Counted from the stretch's first letter, positions 45,113 to 57,178 are shown. The stretch is DNA of 64,000 nucleotides from Dicyema japonicum (GCA_011109175.1 RDEW01000006.1:719232-783231); one strand, 5' to 3'. Numbers and translations: made by a program. The notes: a model not told the origin generated them from the letters alone.

Positions 45113-47250
45113 GGTTTTCGGTAAACTTTTTAATACCCCAATCTTTTGTCCGAGGTAATAATGGACGTGGACAACTTTTCTGCATTCACCATAAACCGGT
45201 TTTCCATTATCCAGATTTTAAGCCGGTCAGGTTAACTTGTATTCTTTCTGTGGCCTTTTGGATGTCCCCATCTCGCGAAGCCAAAACAATATCATCCGCA
45301 TAAAAGAGTAGAAAATATTATCAGATTCCAGAGTAGGGAGATCGGCCAGAAAGAGGTTAAACAGAGCAGGTGATAAAGGAGATCTTTGAGGGACTCCATT
45401 GGGGAGTAGACGTGAGATAGATTTTAGTCCTCTGAGGCATACGCATCTCCTCTTCGTCCACTTAGGAAGTTGGTGATCCAAAGCTTGAGCTTCCATAGAA
45501 TCTCCGATTAAAATATTTTTCTCGATAGAATCTTCCTCAAGACTGAGTCAAATGTGGATCGAACAGGGAACTATTTTTAATGTCTTGACTTGATTGTAAA
45601 TCCGACTCGAATGAAGTCGGTTTGTAGACGTGGATCTATCATTTTTGAATCCGTGTTGAAATAACTCTCTGGTAAAAATTCTTTTATTCTCCCGAGCACA
45701 ATCCTCTCCAGGATTTTAGACATTGAACATAGTAGTGACACCGGTTTAAAAACACTGAGTCATCTCTTGGTCTTTCAGGTTTCAGTATTGGCCGTTTGAA
45801 AATCGACGTTAGGAAGTGACATCGTCACCAAGATTTTTCAATAGATTAACCGGAATGTTGTCTGGTCCGTGAGAGTATGTTGTTTTTGCGGAATGTAGTG
45901 TACCCCTCACATCTCTCTTCGAGAAGAGCGGTTCTGCTAATTTCTGTGTAATAATAGTGCATTGCGACTTCCTGTGCTCTTGTGTTAAATTTTTGTGTAG
46001 AATTTTATAAGCTGTTCACATCTTTTTGGACATAATCCTCCTCAGACGAAATATCCTTTGCTTTTGTCACGTTTCGAAAAGCTTTCCTCACTTCTCCCGT
46101 AGTACGATTTCGGTTTATTGTTGTAAGCAGACAATTCCACTTCAACCTCTGGGCCCTAAGCTCCTTGGCATTTATTTCATTATTCGGTCTCTGATCCGGA
46201 GTTTCATTTCCAAGGTGATCCGGTTAGATTCTTAAGTTGATTTCTTTCCCTAATCAAGGCCATCTTCCCAGACAACTCGACGAATTTAATCGATGTTTGG
46301 GTATAGCCATTGATGTTGCTTCCAAGATTATGTGTGTAAAGTAGCTGATGGCATTATCCATAGAACTTAAACTATCCATGTAGCAATTCTCCGTTCTGTC
46401 TTCCGAGATTGCGCGATACATTTCCCAGTTACCACCTTTGTAATTTTAGCTGCTAGGAACTCTCCTAAGTTTGACTACTCTCTTGATCTTCACAATCGGA
46501 TTATGGTCGCTTCTGTTTCGTAGATGAATGACCAATCAAGTGTTACGTCCGGTAAGGTAAACTGATCCGTCTCTCTGAATGGTGTCAGTATTTCTCGATG
46601 GATCATTAAATATCGTTAGGGAGTCCGTTTGCGATAACAATAGTTTCCCTCTCATGTCAGCTAGTTGAGTTGACAGCTATAAGGGATGCTTCGCATTCAG
46701 ATTCCCGCATATGATGATCTCATCGAAAGGAACCAGAAGGCGTAACGTAGATATTCACAAGGGATGGTCTTCTTTTCGCTGTCCTGAGCGAGATTCTAAT
46801 TATTTCTGTAACCTCATCATCCGCAACAAGTTTCCACACCTCCAGGAGATGTCTCTGGATTTCAAATTCTTTTTTAATATTCCATTTATTCTCAACTGAA
46901 GAGCAGTAAAGTGATTTTCTCTTCGATAGGCTGAGGATTTCCTCCGGGAATGTTTGATCTTCCGCGAAATGCATCCCCTGAAACGAGAATGTCCCCGGGA
47001 GAAGGGCTATAAAGACATTATTATTATTATTATTTAAGCCAAAGAAACACCGTCTTAACCAATAACTAATATTCAGGTGATCCCGGCATCTCTCAATAAT
47101 CGGGCCATTTTTTCTCGATGCTCCGACTGTGATCCCACGCATTTTCTATACGGACGGGGGTCTTTTTCCTTTCTCTTCTGAAATTGCCTCCAGTTGCCTC
47201 TATGATAGACTCGAGTGCTCTGGGGGCAATTTCTTTATCTGTATATTTTT

Positions 47251-49832
47251 CTAGTAACTTTTTGCTCTTGACTGGATATCTTGAATTTTTGTTAGGTTCG
47301 TTGCCGACAGGTTAGATCCCCATGCAGCACATGCATAGCCTATTGTTGGCTCGACATACTGCTTGTAGAGGGTCCCGATACCTGGCGGATAAATTCCTCC
47401 ACAGTTCCAAAGGAAGGCCTTTACAAAATTGATCTTCTTTGCACAGGTTGATATGATAGATTCCACATGGGCTGAGAAGCAGAGGAAAGTATCAAAAGTT
47501 ACTCCCAGTATCTTCTGCGTTTTCTTTTGTGGTATAGGTACTCCATTTAACGTGACATCAATTGTTTGCGTTCCCATCTTTCTATTCTTAGTAAATAGAG
47601 TGACTGCTGACTTTTCGGAACATGCATTTAATCGATTCTCGCACAACCATCCAAATATGTTATTTAGTATTCCTTGTAGTCTTTCTTAGCATGTTCGACG
47701 TTTACGTCTCTAGATGCGACAACTATGTCATCGGCATAGGAAAGTAGTATGTCATTATTATTCATAGGTACGGGGAGATCACTCAAAAACAAATTAAAAA
47801 GGATTGGTGACAGAGGAGATCCTTGGGGTACACCATTGGGTAATAATCCCGATCTGGAACTCTTGTTTCCGACGGATACTTTCCCTCGGCGTCCACTTAC
47901 GAAATTTGCTAACCATAACTTTAATGGTGCATCAATTTTTGTCAAAAATATTTTTCGTATGAGGATCTTCCTTGGGACAGAGTCGAAAGCTTTTTGAATA
48001 TCGATCGTACATATGACCGATTTTTCCTGTTTTGGCTTGTTCTTGTGTCCTTCAGTTATGAACTTCATTAATGTTGTTAGGAAGGAGGTTGTTGATAATC
48101 CTTCCTTGAAGCCATGTTGGAATGTATTTGTGGGAGAAAAGGGCGAATAACTTTTAGGACCAGTTTCTCCAGGATCCTCGACAAAACACATATAAGGGAA
48201 ACTGGTCTGTAAGAGCCGGGATCGTTCTTCGGTCTTCCCGGCTTCAATATTGGTCGAATTTTTGATAGTTTCCATAAAGTCGGTATGGTATTTCTGTTCA
48301 GCGATGTGTTGTAGATGTTTGTTAATGCATTTATTGATGCTGGGCCCAAGTGTTTCAGCAGAATAAGAGGAATTCCGTCTGGGCCACATGAGTTTGTTTT
48401 TTTCTGATTTGATATTGCTTTGGATACATCTTTAGGGAGAAAATAAATCAGCGGGGCAAATTTGGATGGCTTTCTCTTTATTTTCGTTTGTGTGTTAATC
48501 TTTTTATAAGGAATGTGACTGATTCGAATACAATGTTTCATATATTTATTCAGATTGAGCTGGCATTGTTCTTTGTTATCTTCGTATTCTGGGTTCTTCA
48601 GACGCCTCAACATCTTCCACATGTTGGAAATTGAGGTCTGGTTATTCATGGCAGCAGAGATTCGCATGAGTTTCTTCCTTTGGGTGTTGTTTGTGCTTTT
48701 CGTGATAAGAATGTTTAGTGACCTGATTCGATTAATAACCTCTCGTGAACGATGTATCATTTTCTTAAGGTTGTTTCTTTCCATAATTATTTTCCTTGTT
48801 TTTGAGTCGTATTTCAATTTTTCGTTTTTTATATATGCTTTTCTGATAAAAATATTTCTTCCGTCAATGATTATTTTGTTGAAATAGTATACAGCTTTGT
48901 CTATGGAGGAGAAATTTTCAGATTGGAAATGTTGCAGTTTTGAATCAACGAAATTTGTAAAGCCAGTCCAATTTGCATTTTTGTAATCATAGAAATGAAT
49001 AGGCTTCGGTACAAAGCGTGGCTCGCAGTTCAGCTTCATTAACATTGAATGGTGGTCGCTCCGGAGGTCATAACGGACCGTCCAATTAATGATCGTGGAA
49101 AGACGAGGTGAGCAGACGGATAAGTCCGGAGATGTCACCATGTCCTTCGTGTTGTATGGTGTCCTAGTGTTCTTTATCGGGTTGTTGATGATTATTAAGT
49201 TTTGCATTTGGGATAATAGCAGGTTTCCTCTGTTATCAGCGGATTGGTAGCGGAACCAAGAAGGGTGCTTCGCATTAAGGTCTCCACATAAAAGCAAGTT
49301 CTCCAGTTTGTCCAAGGTAGATAGGTCAAAGGAGAAATTTTTCTTGCAGGAGCCAGGAGGAGGAACATAAACATTCGCAATTTCAATTTTTCCAATGGAA
49401 GTTATAACAGAGATTCCAATTATCTCCGTGTTCGAGTCTTCCATTAAGCTCTTGTAAAGAGAAGGGTTCTCGAGGTATTTTATTCCTTTTCTCACAAGAG
49501 TCAGTAGACCCCCTCCTTGACCAGATGGGCGGTCGGATCTTACTGTGTTGTATCCGTTAAAGAGAGGAGTAGGAATGTTATTTGAAAGCTTCGTTTCCTG
49601 GAGAAGGCAGATATCTACTCTGTTCCTCTCCAAGAATAAGAAAAGTTCGATAATCTCTCCTCTGATCCCGTTTATGTTTACGCTCTGGATTGTCAACTTC
49701 TTTGGGCCTGGATTTTGTTCTACGTCTCCTTAAGTCAACAGTCTCAATCGATAAAATGTTCCAACAGTGAAAGAATACCGTCCAGTAAAAAGTCCTCTGG
49801 TTAGTAGGGAGCAAATAGTTCTTTATAGACAT
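47251..49832 (-). pseudogene. LINE pol: 2A, endonuclease, reverse transcriptase
   Basis: From ATG at 49832 a 34-residue leader leads to the 2A motif (one-base frame slip between). An EEP endonuclease follows, with SVNINGIRG, CLLQETKL, LLLCGDLNAKHPSW, SPDLSVCS and RSDHHSML, so all catalytic blocks are present. RT follows with SYRPVSLICVLSRILEKLV, then (frame change near 48200) CTIDIQKAFDSVPRK, FVSGRRGKVSVGN, PNGVPQGSPLSPILFNLF and LLSYADDIVVASRD (47664-48389). The thumb, with KILGVTFDTFLCFSAHV, lies in a third frame (47251-47646). There is no RNase H domain. It cleaves target DNA and reverse-transcribes element RNA if repaired or expressed from an intact sister copy. Confidence 0.82.
49703..49729 (-). 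other. 2A (StopGo) peptide motif GDVEQNPGP
   Basis: Nine codons encode GDVEQNPGP, a perfect match to the D(V/I)ExNPGP consensus at which ribosomes skip the Gly-Pro bond. It lies directly before the endonuclease (PKKLTIQSVN...). In its own frame a TAA precedes the GGA codon; the adjoining frame supplies leader NILSIETVDL, so a one-base slip (TTAAGG for TTAGG) separates leader from motif. Confidence 0.85.
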
Positions 49833-50002
49833 AGTTTAGGACTATATCCGACGCCACCAGAAATGGTGAACCACATGACGCACGCTAAATTATTATATAT
49901 TCACATAAGTGCTATACAAGGTTGTCAACTATATTTGATTTAATATTACTTATGAAATTCATAATTTATTAATAATCAGAAATTTTTTATTTAAAATAAT
50001 AA

Positions 50003-51070
50003 ATGAGAGCGATGTGGAGTCGTTATTTATCACGAATTAGTCCATTAAGGCCATTAAAGCCTAAACCATGTCTCACAGCTATAATACTTACTAATTAAAT
50101 AGGAATCTAACGATTTCATTGATTATAAAGAGATAAAAGTGAAAGGTGGGAATGGGGGGAACGGGGGTTTATATTACCAAACACTGTCCTGTAACCCTCA
50201 CGGAGGACCAAGTGGAGGTGATGGAGGAATGGAGGACATGTAATAATAGAAGGTCAGTTTATTGTAGTAAAAGTAGCCTCTGATAAAGTTTACCTCTCTA
50301 ATCATATAAAAAGTCATATTCGGGGAGGATGGAATAAATGGGGGTCTTAATAACTGTTATGGTTCATCGGCCAAGCATTTAATAATCCCAGTTCGTATTT
50401 ATTATTATAAGGTCCCAAAGGAACTGCTATTTGGTATGAGGGAACTTTGCTGAGGGAGTTAAATCACGTGGGAGATTATTTTATAGCAGCGCATGGAGGT
50501 GAAGGGGGTCGTGGAACAGGTCTTTTCGCTCTTCCATTACGAAGACACCCGATGTGGCTGAACTAGGGGGGATTGGACAAGAGTTTATTTTCTACTTGCG
50601 ACTTAAATTAATGGTCGACGTGGCTCTTATTGGCTTTCCTAACGCTGGAAAGTCCACTTTTCTACGAGCAATATCCCGTGCCCGACCACGTGTGTCATGT
50701 TTTCCCTTCACAACCCTGAAGCCACATATTGGAGTTGTAGAATATGATGATTACAGCCAAATTACAGTTGCTGATTTGCCTGGTATCGAGCATTAGAGTT
50801 GAGTTTTGACGTCGAGCGATGTAAATGTCTTTTGTACTTCCTTGATTTAAGTGGTGATTTGTGTGATCAATTTAATGAACTGAGAATAATACTAGGCAAA
50901 CAAGGATTGAGTGAGTTACCCCGTTTATAATTTGTAATAAAGTTGATTTGGGATATTCACAGCAACTTGAGGATTTTGAATGCAAAATTGATGTGCCTGT
51001 TACGCCAATCTCTGCTAAATATGGAATTGGAATTGCTGACTTTTTGACATTACTAAGATTGAATATTTGA
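50003..51070 (+). pseudogene. MTG2: Mitochondrial Obg-type GTPase, frame-broken
   Basis: MTG2/GTPBP5 assists assembly of the large mitochondrial ribosomal subunit. The Obg glycine domain is visible: [44 protein letters not shown]. The G domain has G1 GFPNAGKSTF, G2 FPFTTLKPH, G3 DLPGI, G4 NKVD and G5 SAKYG. Introns of 25 (GC...AG), 24 and 17 nt are plausible. Single-base deletions seem present at GGAATGG, GGAACAGG and a CCCC run, with another shift near 50320. About seven residues after DLPGI (switch II and the following loop) are missing. Either a pseudogene or a real gene damaged by assembly errors. The deletion in switch II argues for decay. Confidence 0.8.
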
Positions 51071-51099
51071 TTATGCCTCTTTATATAGCTTCCCTGTTC

Positions 51100-52010
51100 G
51101 GTTGTGACGTCCCTCTTCAGCTTGAACGAGACCTGGAATGATAGAAGCCTACAGGAGACAAAAATAGCAGACGACGGAACAGTTAAAATTGGAAGGGGAA
51201 CAAACCCGATTCTGTGGTGATAATCATATACGCGCCAAAAAATCCGACTTGTGCGAATCCGGAAGAACTCGATGATTTTTAATTTACCCTCATAAAAGTA
51301 TACGACTCAGTGCATGATACTTATGTTTCATTGCCGGGAACTGGAAAGCCAAAGCAGGGAACGCTAGACCGGGAGAAACATGTATTAGATCTCACGGAAA
51401 AAACCGAGAACTGGAACTGCTCTGATTCAATTCTCACTTGCCTAGATTACATTTTATGCACACGTGTTAACAAACATTTACCTGAGGATTCGTGGTGGAG
51501 GACTAGAGTCAAATAGGGACCACAAGCTAGTGATCACTCGCATTGGAATGTACAAGATCCACGAGGATGATTCCAAACCAAGGAATCCAAAGAGAGATCC
51601 CGAAAGCTACAGGCCAATTAGCTTAATATGTTTATTCGCAAAAGTCATTGAACGTATTAATCAAGAGACCATGTAGACATAAGGGGGAGAATAATTTTAT
51701 AATGAAGAGCAGTGGGATTTCGGAAGCACCTGCATCAGCATGAGTTCCAAGATACCTATTTGTTTGGACAAGAATTATCTCCAAGAAAGACAATCTTTTG
51801 TGAGGATGTGCGGGATATATGCAATATCATTCAAGAGAAGAGTCCCACAAGGTTCAGTTTTGAGCCCACTTTTTAAATATTTTCATGGCAAGAAGCAGTT
51901 ATTGCAAACCTGCGATTTCGGGAAGAGATCTGATAAAACGCAAATCGCGAGAATCATCCCCCGTTGCGCCCACCGTGTGCCAAACAGTCGATAATGTTCC
52001 ATATCGATAC
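51100..52010 (+). mobile_element. LINE fragment of the 2-5 kb family
   Basis: RT N part reads RDPESYRPISLICLFAKVIERI (51.6 kb), as in 4.1 kb. FKRRVPQGSVLSPLFKYF near 51.84 kb is the RT block before YADD. The endonuclease remnant before it has ESNRDHKLVITRI (SDH variant). Deleted between blocks. Confidence 0.6.
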
Positions 52011-52169
52011 TGTGCCATAATAACTTTGCCATCACAGCAACTGGAATGACTTAGTTTTGTAGTATCCCCAGTTTTAAGGAAAGGTTAAACTCCGGTCCCT
52101 AGCTAAATCCCACAGAGAATTCGAGATTCTAATATCCAAACTCAGAAAATATCAACAAAAATAGAAATA

Positions 52170-52893
52170 TCAGTTACCCTCTTTTTTCTTTTTCCTCTCA
52201 GAGTAGAACTCCTCCATAGTTCTTCTGTCCCTTTTACTAGCACTGGAGACTAAAGTGGATCAAACAAGTCAACCTATCCCATACTCGCTATTAGTATCAG
52301 GCACACAGGCCATCATCTTTACACTCTCCATCTCCTTGACACGTGCTTTTGTTCTTTTTTTCGACTGAACGACTTCTTTTGGTGCTCCACGATCAGTGAG
52401 GGGAATAAATTCTTCATCATCGAGCAGGTCCCCACCATCCCTGAAGAGGTTGTGTTCCTCGTCCGAAATATTGTAATTCTTAGATATGACTGATAGGAAA
52501 CCGACTTCCAGACTACGTAAAAAGGAAGGTCGTCGAATCCCCGAAATTGGTGAATCTCACAGTTCATTGTGACGGCAATCTCCTCTCTGAAATATAACTA
52601 CACTACGACATGAGACAAAAGTCAGATTTCTCCTCTACTTTAATCTTCATTCTTAGTCGTTTGTCATCCTCTTTGAACTGAGAGAACATTTCTCGATACT
52701 TTAATACAAATTATAATAACTTGTTTTTGTTGCTGAGTTATCTTTGATGTCATCTCCTGCTTGTTTTTTCTCAGCCATTTGTTCCATCACTAGACATTAC
52801 AATTCCACTACGCTTTTTCTTAGCCTTGGCCTTCTTATCTAGTGGGGGAGGTTTGTCCATATTGCTTAGTATGTTGTCCAGAAAGTCACCCAT
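52170..52893 (-). CDS. SPAG7: SPAG7 homologue, R3H-domain protein
   Basis: SPAG7 is a small nuclear protein with an R3H nucleic-acid-binding fold; its molecular role is poorly defined. The ATG at 52893 gives MGDFLDNILSNMDKPPPLDKK, the family's hallmark N-terminus. Then come a lysine-rich helix, YREMFSQFKEDDKRLRMKI, and the R3H part IEEIAVTMNCEIHQFRGFDDLPFYVVWK followed by ISDEEHNLFRDGGD. The C-terminus is YGIVSSASKRDRRTMEEFY, as in the family. Introns are 22, 22, 23, 23 and 24 nt; the last lies near the C-terminus and carries the stop to 52170. The total is one base off a multiple of three, with the discrepancy near the second intron. Confidence 0.82.
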
Positions 52894-53814
52894 TATTCTA
52901 GCTATCGATATTCTGACGTTGTAAAATTTATTATTTAAATTTATATTTTTAAACTATTTATTTTTTATTTTATTATTAATTACAGCAAACCTTTTACTTA
53001 CTCCTATCAGCTTCGATACCGCGGATTTTTAGCGAACCTTGAATCTTCTTGGCTACTTTGTGTCACGTGTAAAGGAACTCGATGTTGAAATACCCAACCA
53101 CCATCTACTTCCTTAACAGACACGTAAGAAGACGTACAAAAATTATGGGGTCGTTCTAGAGCGTGGAGAAAAGTTTGGGGGACCATGGAAAACTGGGTCA
53201 CTTAATTAGACGGTTTCTCATCCCTTCTTCGTCTCAATTTGAGTCAAATTACTAAAGAAATATTACATTACAAAAGTTTACGATTCCACCCCCGCCCGGT
53301 AAAATAAGCTTAGTGGAGCACGATGGTGTGGAACAAGAGCAACTACATAACATCATTTCAAAGTTCGAGACATGATTCTCTCACTATTATCGTTATCAAA
53401 ATATAACTACTTAGTTTCCATAGTTACAGTTCTGAATGACAAAATAAGGCAGCGTCTTATATACGAAAGTCTTTAGCTCAAATTCATCCACGAAGTTCAA
53501 TCTCAAAGCTTTAACACTGAGGAAATGAAAGCTCAATACCTCATAGTGTTCTATGTCGTATTCTAGTAGTTCACTATTAATTATCACACACGTGCTAATA
53601 TTATGTTTGTCTACCCATGTGGAATACTCTACGCAGTCAAAGGACTTACAAATATTAAGGTATCAATGATTATTGGGGACAAAAGTAAATTCCTGTTTTG
53701 GTCACTAAGAGGATTACTATTGATTGGCTTATATGGCTCATTACTAAATCAATAAAATAATAAAATTACACTCAGTCATGCAGTCAACCGTGGAAGAGAT
53801 ATTTTGGCTCCCAC
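52894..53814. other. Spacer with a short LINE terminus
   Basis: 53190-53260 has GGGTCACTTAATTAG, the first arm of a plus LINE 3' end, preceded by a degenerate tail. 52915-52985 is AT-rich (promoter side of SPAG7). No gene in 53260-53814. Confidence 0.35.
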
Positions 53815-54050
53815 TAAGATTATTCTTTGAATCTCGCTACTGCTCACGCATCTATGGTGCTACCTGACTTGACGAGTGACGCAGTCAAGCGATAGTACAC
53901 TGGGGAACCGGAGTGTTCAGAGGAGGTTGAGAACATTTCTTGGCCTTCTTTCAACGATTAGTTAGCATAATTGTTCTTTACTCTAAAATAAAGTGTGTAT
54001 CCTGCACGTTCGGAGCTATTATGACTCTAGTGAAAATGCTGTTATTAGTA
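53815..54050 (+). mobile_element. tRNA-derived SINE, head-truncated copy
   Basis: Shares CTTTGAATCTCGCTACTGCT (after the B box), GACGAGTGACGCAGTCA, GGGGAACCGG and the distal CGATTAGTTA...AAAATAAAGTGTGT and GGAGCTAT blocks with 9928-10262. The A-box part is missing. Confidence 0.7.
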
Positions 54051-54659
54051 AAATTATAACAGGAGACGCTGTATTATTAACATTTTGTTGATATTTTTAT
54101 TTTGAAAGTAAAATTCCACGTGTTATACACAACAATATTCTCCTTATCATTTCGCACTTTCCGAGCCCATTTATGTTATCCACTGAGCTGAGGCTATGGA
54201 TATCAGTTTGGATACCCCTGATAACAGTCGGTATAGGTACATTTTTAGAGTTTTCCAGGGTAGAATGTACAGAGGTTAAGTATTCACCTAAACTTGTGGA
54301 AGTGTTCCTTCGTGGTTTGGTTATATTCAGATTGATCTATCTAATAACCCCCAATATACTGTTTAAAAGTTAATTAAGGTCAAACTCGTCCTTTTCAAGA
54401 GACAAGCCCATTCATATCTGCAGTTGTGGAGTAGAAGAGAGATCCTTATCTGGCACTAGCCAGGAACTGGGCTTCTGAGACATGTGGATCACATGAAACC
54501 GCTTGGAAAAACGCAGAGCATTAATAGATCTTTCTACCATGTGGTAGCGATGTGAGAATTGAAAACACGACTAGTTAGTTAGTCAAATAACTTCCGCCTC
54601 ATTAACTTGTAAGAGGCCAGCAACTAAATAGACGCAGCAAATGCCGTCCTCTCATCGGT
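54051..54659. other. Unassigned spacer
   Basis: The 54173-54373 plus frame is short and hydrophobic with no recognised domain. The rest is featureless. Confidence 0.3.
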
Positions 54660-54840
54660 CGTTAACGTCTTTGACTTTGGAGGCAATTATCAGGTCAACC
54701 GCATATGATAAAAGTGTCTCAGAATTGGTTGGAATATCGGCTTAGGTGCAAGTTGAATAGGTAGGAAATAAAAAGGAGCTTTGAGGAACTCTAATCGTGA
54801 CTGATTGACAAATTTATGGAGGAAATTTTCCCGGGACTTG
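54660..54840 (-). mobile_element. LINE RT fragment
   Basis: The minus strand reads TLLSYAVDLIIASKVKDVND: an RT catalytic box with the first aspartate replaced (YAVD), so it is inactive. Only about 180 bp remain. Confidence 0.5.
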
Positions 54841-55170
54841 TTTTAATTTATTTAACTCCAAGACCAACAGGAAAGATAGGTCAAAACTAACTAATTAGGT
54901 GATCCCAGCCTCCAACAACATCCGAACTTTCTTCATTTGGTCTTCTGATGATCCAACCGCATTCCGGAAGCGCCTTCTCTTCTTCTGCAAAGGAATTCAA
55001 TCGGCGTGCACTTTTTATTACCGACCGAAATTCCTCTGCATGGGCCATTTTTTCCTTGAGTGGTTTTCCCAGTTCCTTGCAAAAACGTAGGAAAACCTGG
55101 CCATTCTTCAACGTTGTCTCATCAGAAACGAGGCTGCCAATAGGGATGTCAGTGTGGTGCATGTTAAAAA
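54841..55170 (-). mobile_element. LINE C-terminus with 3' hairpin arm
   Basis: A minus frame (55162-54887) ends DVVGGWDHLIS, which is the coding side of the GGGATCACCTAATTAG arm. The following sequence (54845-54890) is a worn second arm and tail. The upstream frame is lysine- and glutamate-rich and unrecognised. Confidence 0.45.
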
Positions 55171-55172
55171 TT

Positions 55173-55505
55173 TTATTTTTTAGTTAAGTCAATTATTATT
55201 ATGCCACTTTCACGAAAGCCATAATGTCCATGTGCAACACTCAAAGAAACAATATTTATAGTTAATCTTTTCCATATTCCTCTGTCAAATGCGAGTGATC
55301 TCAATTCGTCCAGGTCGTCCCCCGTCTTTAGATTTTTTCTCACACGATTTAGGTATTTGTTTAAGGTAGTCGGAAGTGTCGATCTAGGTCGTCCGCGGAA
55401 AGGTTTGTCGCAACTGTCAAAGTAATCTTCCATCGCTTTGTTAGCGGGTGCGTCTGGGTTCATTCTTAATACATGCCCAAATAGCCTCCACCGGGCATCT
55501 ATCAC
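55173..55505 (-). mobile_element. RTE-like LINE C-terminus
   Basis: Minus frame: RWRLFGHVLRMNPDAPANKAMEDYF, then RGRPRSTLPTTLNKYLNRV and LRSLAFDRGIWKRL. Best-preserved copy of this C-terminal block. A short ATAATAATTGACTTAACT-like tail follows. Confidence 0.65.
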
Positions 55506-56628
55506 ATCCTTGCTGATTTATGAACACATACACTTGTTGTAGATACCAATGGTTGATATTCTAGTTAAGTCAAAAATATATATTATTTATTTATTATTTA
55601 ATAAATAATTTTAATTTAAACTAATAATGGAACCAATGTTTGATTTTATTCCAAGGAATAAAAATAAAAAGTGACAATTAATTACTATTAAAGATCCGCC
55701 GTTATTTTTTACGTTCTTTTCCGCATCAGCGGAATATTGTCGTACCTTTTGTCGCGGTTACTAGCCGACAATTTCACTATCGGTTTTTCAGCCACTCTAA
55801 TCTTTGTCGGATTAGACTTTTGGAATGTCAAGAACATCTCCGGTTTTAATTGAGTTTATTCGAGGTCGACTTCTTGTGGGTCTCCGTTGGTGGAATACCA
55901 CGGACGACTCTGGGGAGAGTGTTTGGCACTTTGAAGCTTCAGAAACGGTACTCGTCCTTTTTATGCTCAGAGTTCCAGATCTCCTAGACACTTGGTAGTC
56001 ATCTTTTGGACGGCTCTCCTAGCGGTCCCCGTTTTCTGGATTATTGTTTGTTTCATGAACGTGTTCACTATGCATTTTAAATGGCTGGTGGGTCCTCTTG
56101 TTATGCTTAGCTGATTGATGCCATAGCTCTCAGTCTACTTGTGGCCAACGTCTATGGATATGCTCGTTGCTGGGTGAAGACCAATGGGGGATTCTCTGGC
56201 ATTATACGTGTCTCCAATAATCATTGATTTTTATTTTTGTATAGGCTTTGTGTATCATAAATCTGGTCTTTATTGATTTTTTATATAATTGCTGAATATG
56301 TGACGGATAAAACAGCTTTGTCATTGGGGGGCTGTTTTAGTGCATAAAATTGAGGGAAATATATTTTCGAAGCAATTACTGATGAGGCCTCTTGGGCAGT
56401 TTGATAGAACCCACACGGGAGAAAAGAAAGTATGTTTTCTAGGAACTTGAAAATCCTCCGCCCAAATCTGTAACAAAAAGATTGGCATGTTCATGTTTAG
56501 GGGGAGACTTTTATGAAGAATGGTGAATTGCGGAGATAATTGTTATTACCCAGCAAACTCAAAACAGATTGGAGAAAACTAAAGGCAAAAAAACCAGTTT
56601 TGAGTTTGAAACACAGTTAGAGGGTCGA
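55506..56628. other. Unassigned spacer
   Basis: 55560-55680 is AT-rich. 55690-56520 has moderate GC and no long frame; it may be old repeat DNA, but I see no RT or endonuclease block. Confidence 0.3.
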
Positions 56629-57140
56629 TTATACAAGATACCGTATGTATCTTGTTCGCGGATGACCTTTATTACATCCCCGTGAATTAAGTGTACATAC
56701 AGAAAAGTCTCCAGTCTTGGATGGAACGCAAAAGCGACCCCAACATCGCAGTTGAATTTCTTCCTTCTGCCTTTGGGGTAATTTTAGATCCTTTGTGATC
56801 AACACATACTCCAAGGTACTTCAGACAATCCAGGGTCCTGATTTGACCCATATTAACATAGTCATTAATTATCTTCCTAGTCCTCCCAATCCAAGAAACC
56901 GTAATGGTGAGTTGATAGCGTAAGAAAATTAGACAGCCACAAAAATCAAGATCACTTAACTGGTGAGAACTCGATGCGCCACGATTTGATAAAATAAGAG
57001 CATTTCCTGTTCGGCTATGTACCCTTGTTCTCTTCTAACCTTCGTGGACTGAATGATGACGTCAATACCCACTGAACAAGTATGTTTTGTGCGCAAAACC
57101 TGTAATCCTCTATTTGTGGCTTTAATAATGTTATCAAGCA
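56629..57140 (-). mobile_element. LINE RT thumb fragment
   Basis: The minus strand reads RTLDCLKYLGVCVDHKGSKIT, the K-YLG-x-x-(D/S)xxG thumb motif of RTE/L1-like RTs. The upstream 200 bp is an open but unrecognised frame. Confidence 0.45.
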
Positions 57141-57178
57141 AAGTGAACCATTAAAACGAATTGTAAGTAATTAGAGGG

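Larger units (their letters stand above)
44340..47015 (-). mobile_element. CR1/L2-like LINE with nested insertions
   Basis: Minus strand, 5' to 3': endonuclease remnant (46.99-46.72 kb: RRPSLVNIYVTPSGSF), RT with KRRCVCLRGLKSISRLLPNG, RSPLSPALFNLFLADLPTLES and a frame-shifted YADD region (45.5-45.23 kb), and the VTECWICGDHRTG C-terminal block at 44.55-44.48 kb. Two insertions at 44660-44930 and 44936-45112 split it. Closest relative in the window: 355-1615. Confidence 0.68.
47018..49850 (-). mobile_element. Near-complete LINE with 2A motif
   Basis: One element from a 2A-bearing N-terminus (about 49832) through endonuclease, RT and thumb to a 3' end reading GGGATCACCTGAATATTAG ... GGTGTTTCTTTGGC and a (AAT)n tail at 47018-47035. 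The frame is intact over 539 codons and needs about three single-base corrections to be complete. This is the best-preserved LINE pol region in the window. L2, CR1, Crack and Rex1-type LINEs are known to carry 2A peptides, which supports the clade guess. Confidence 0.82.
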
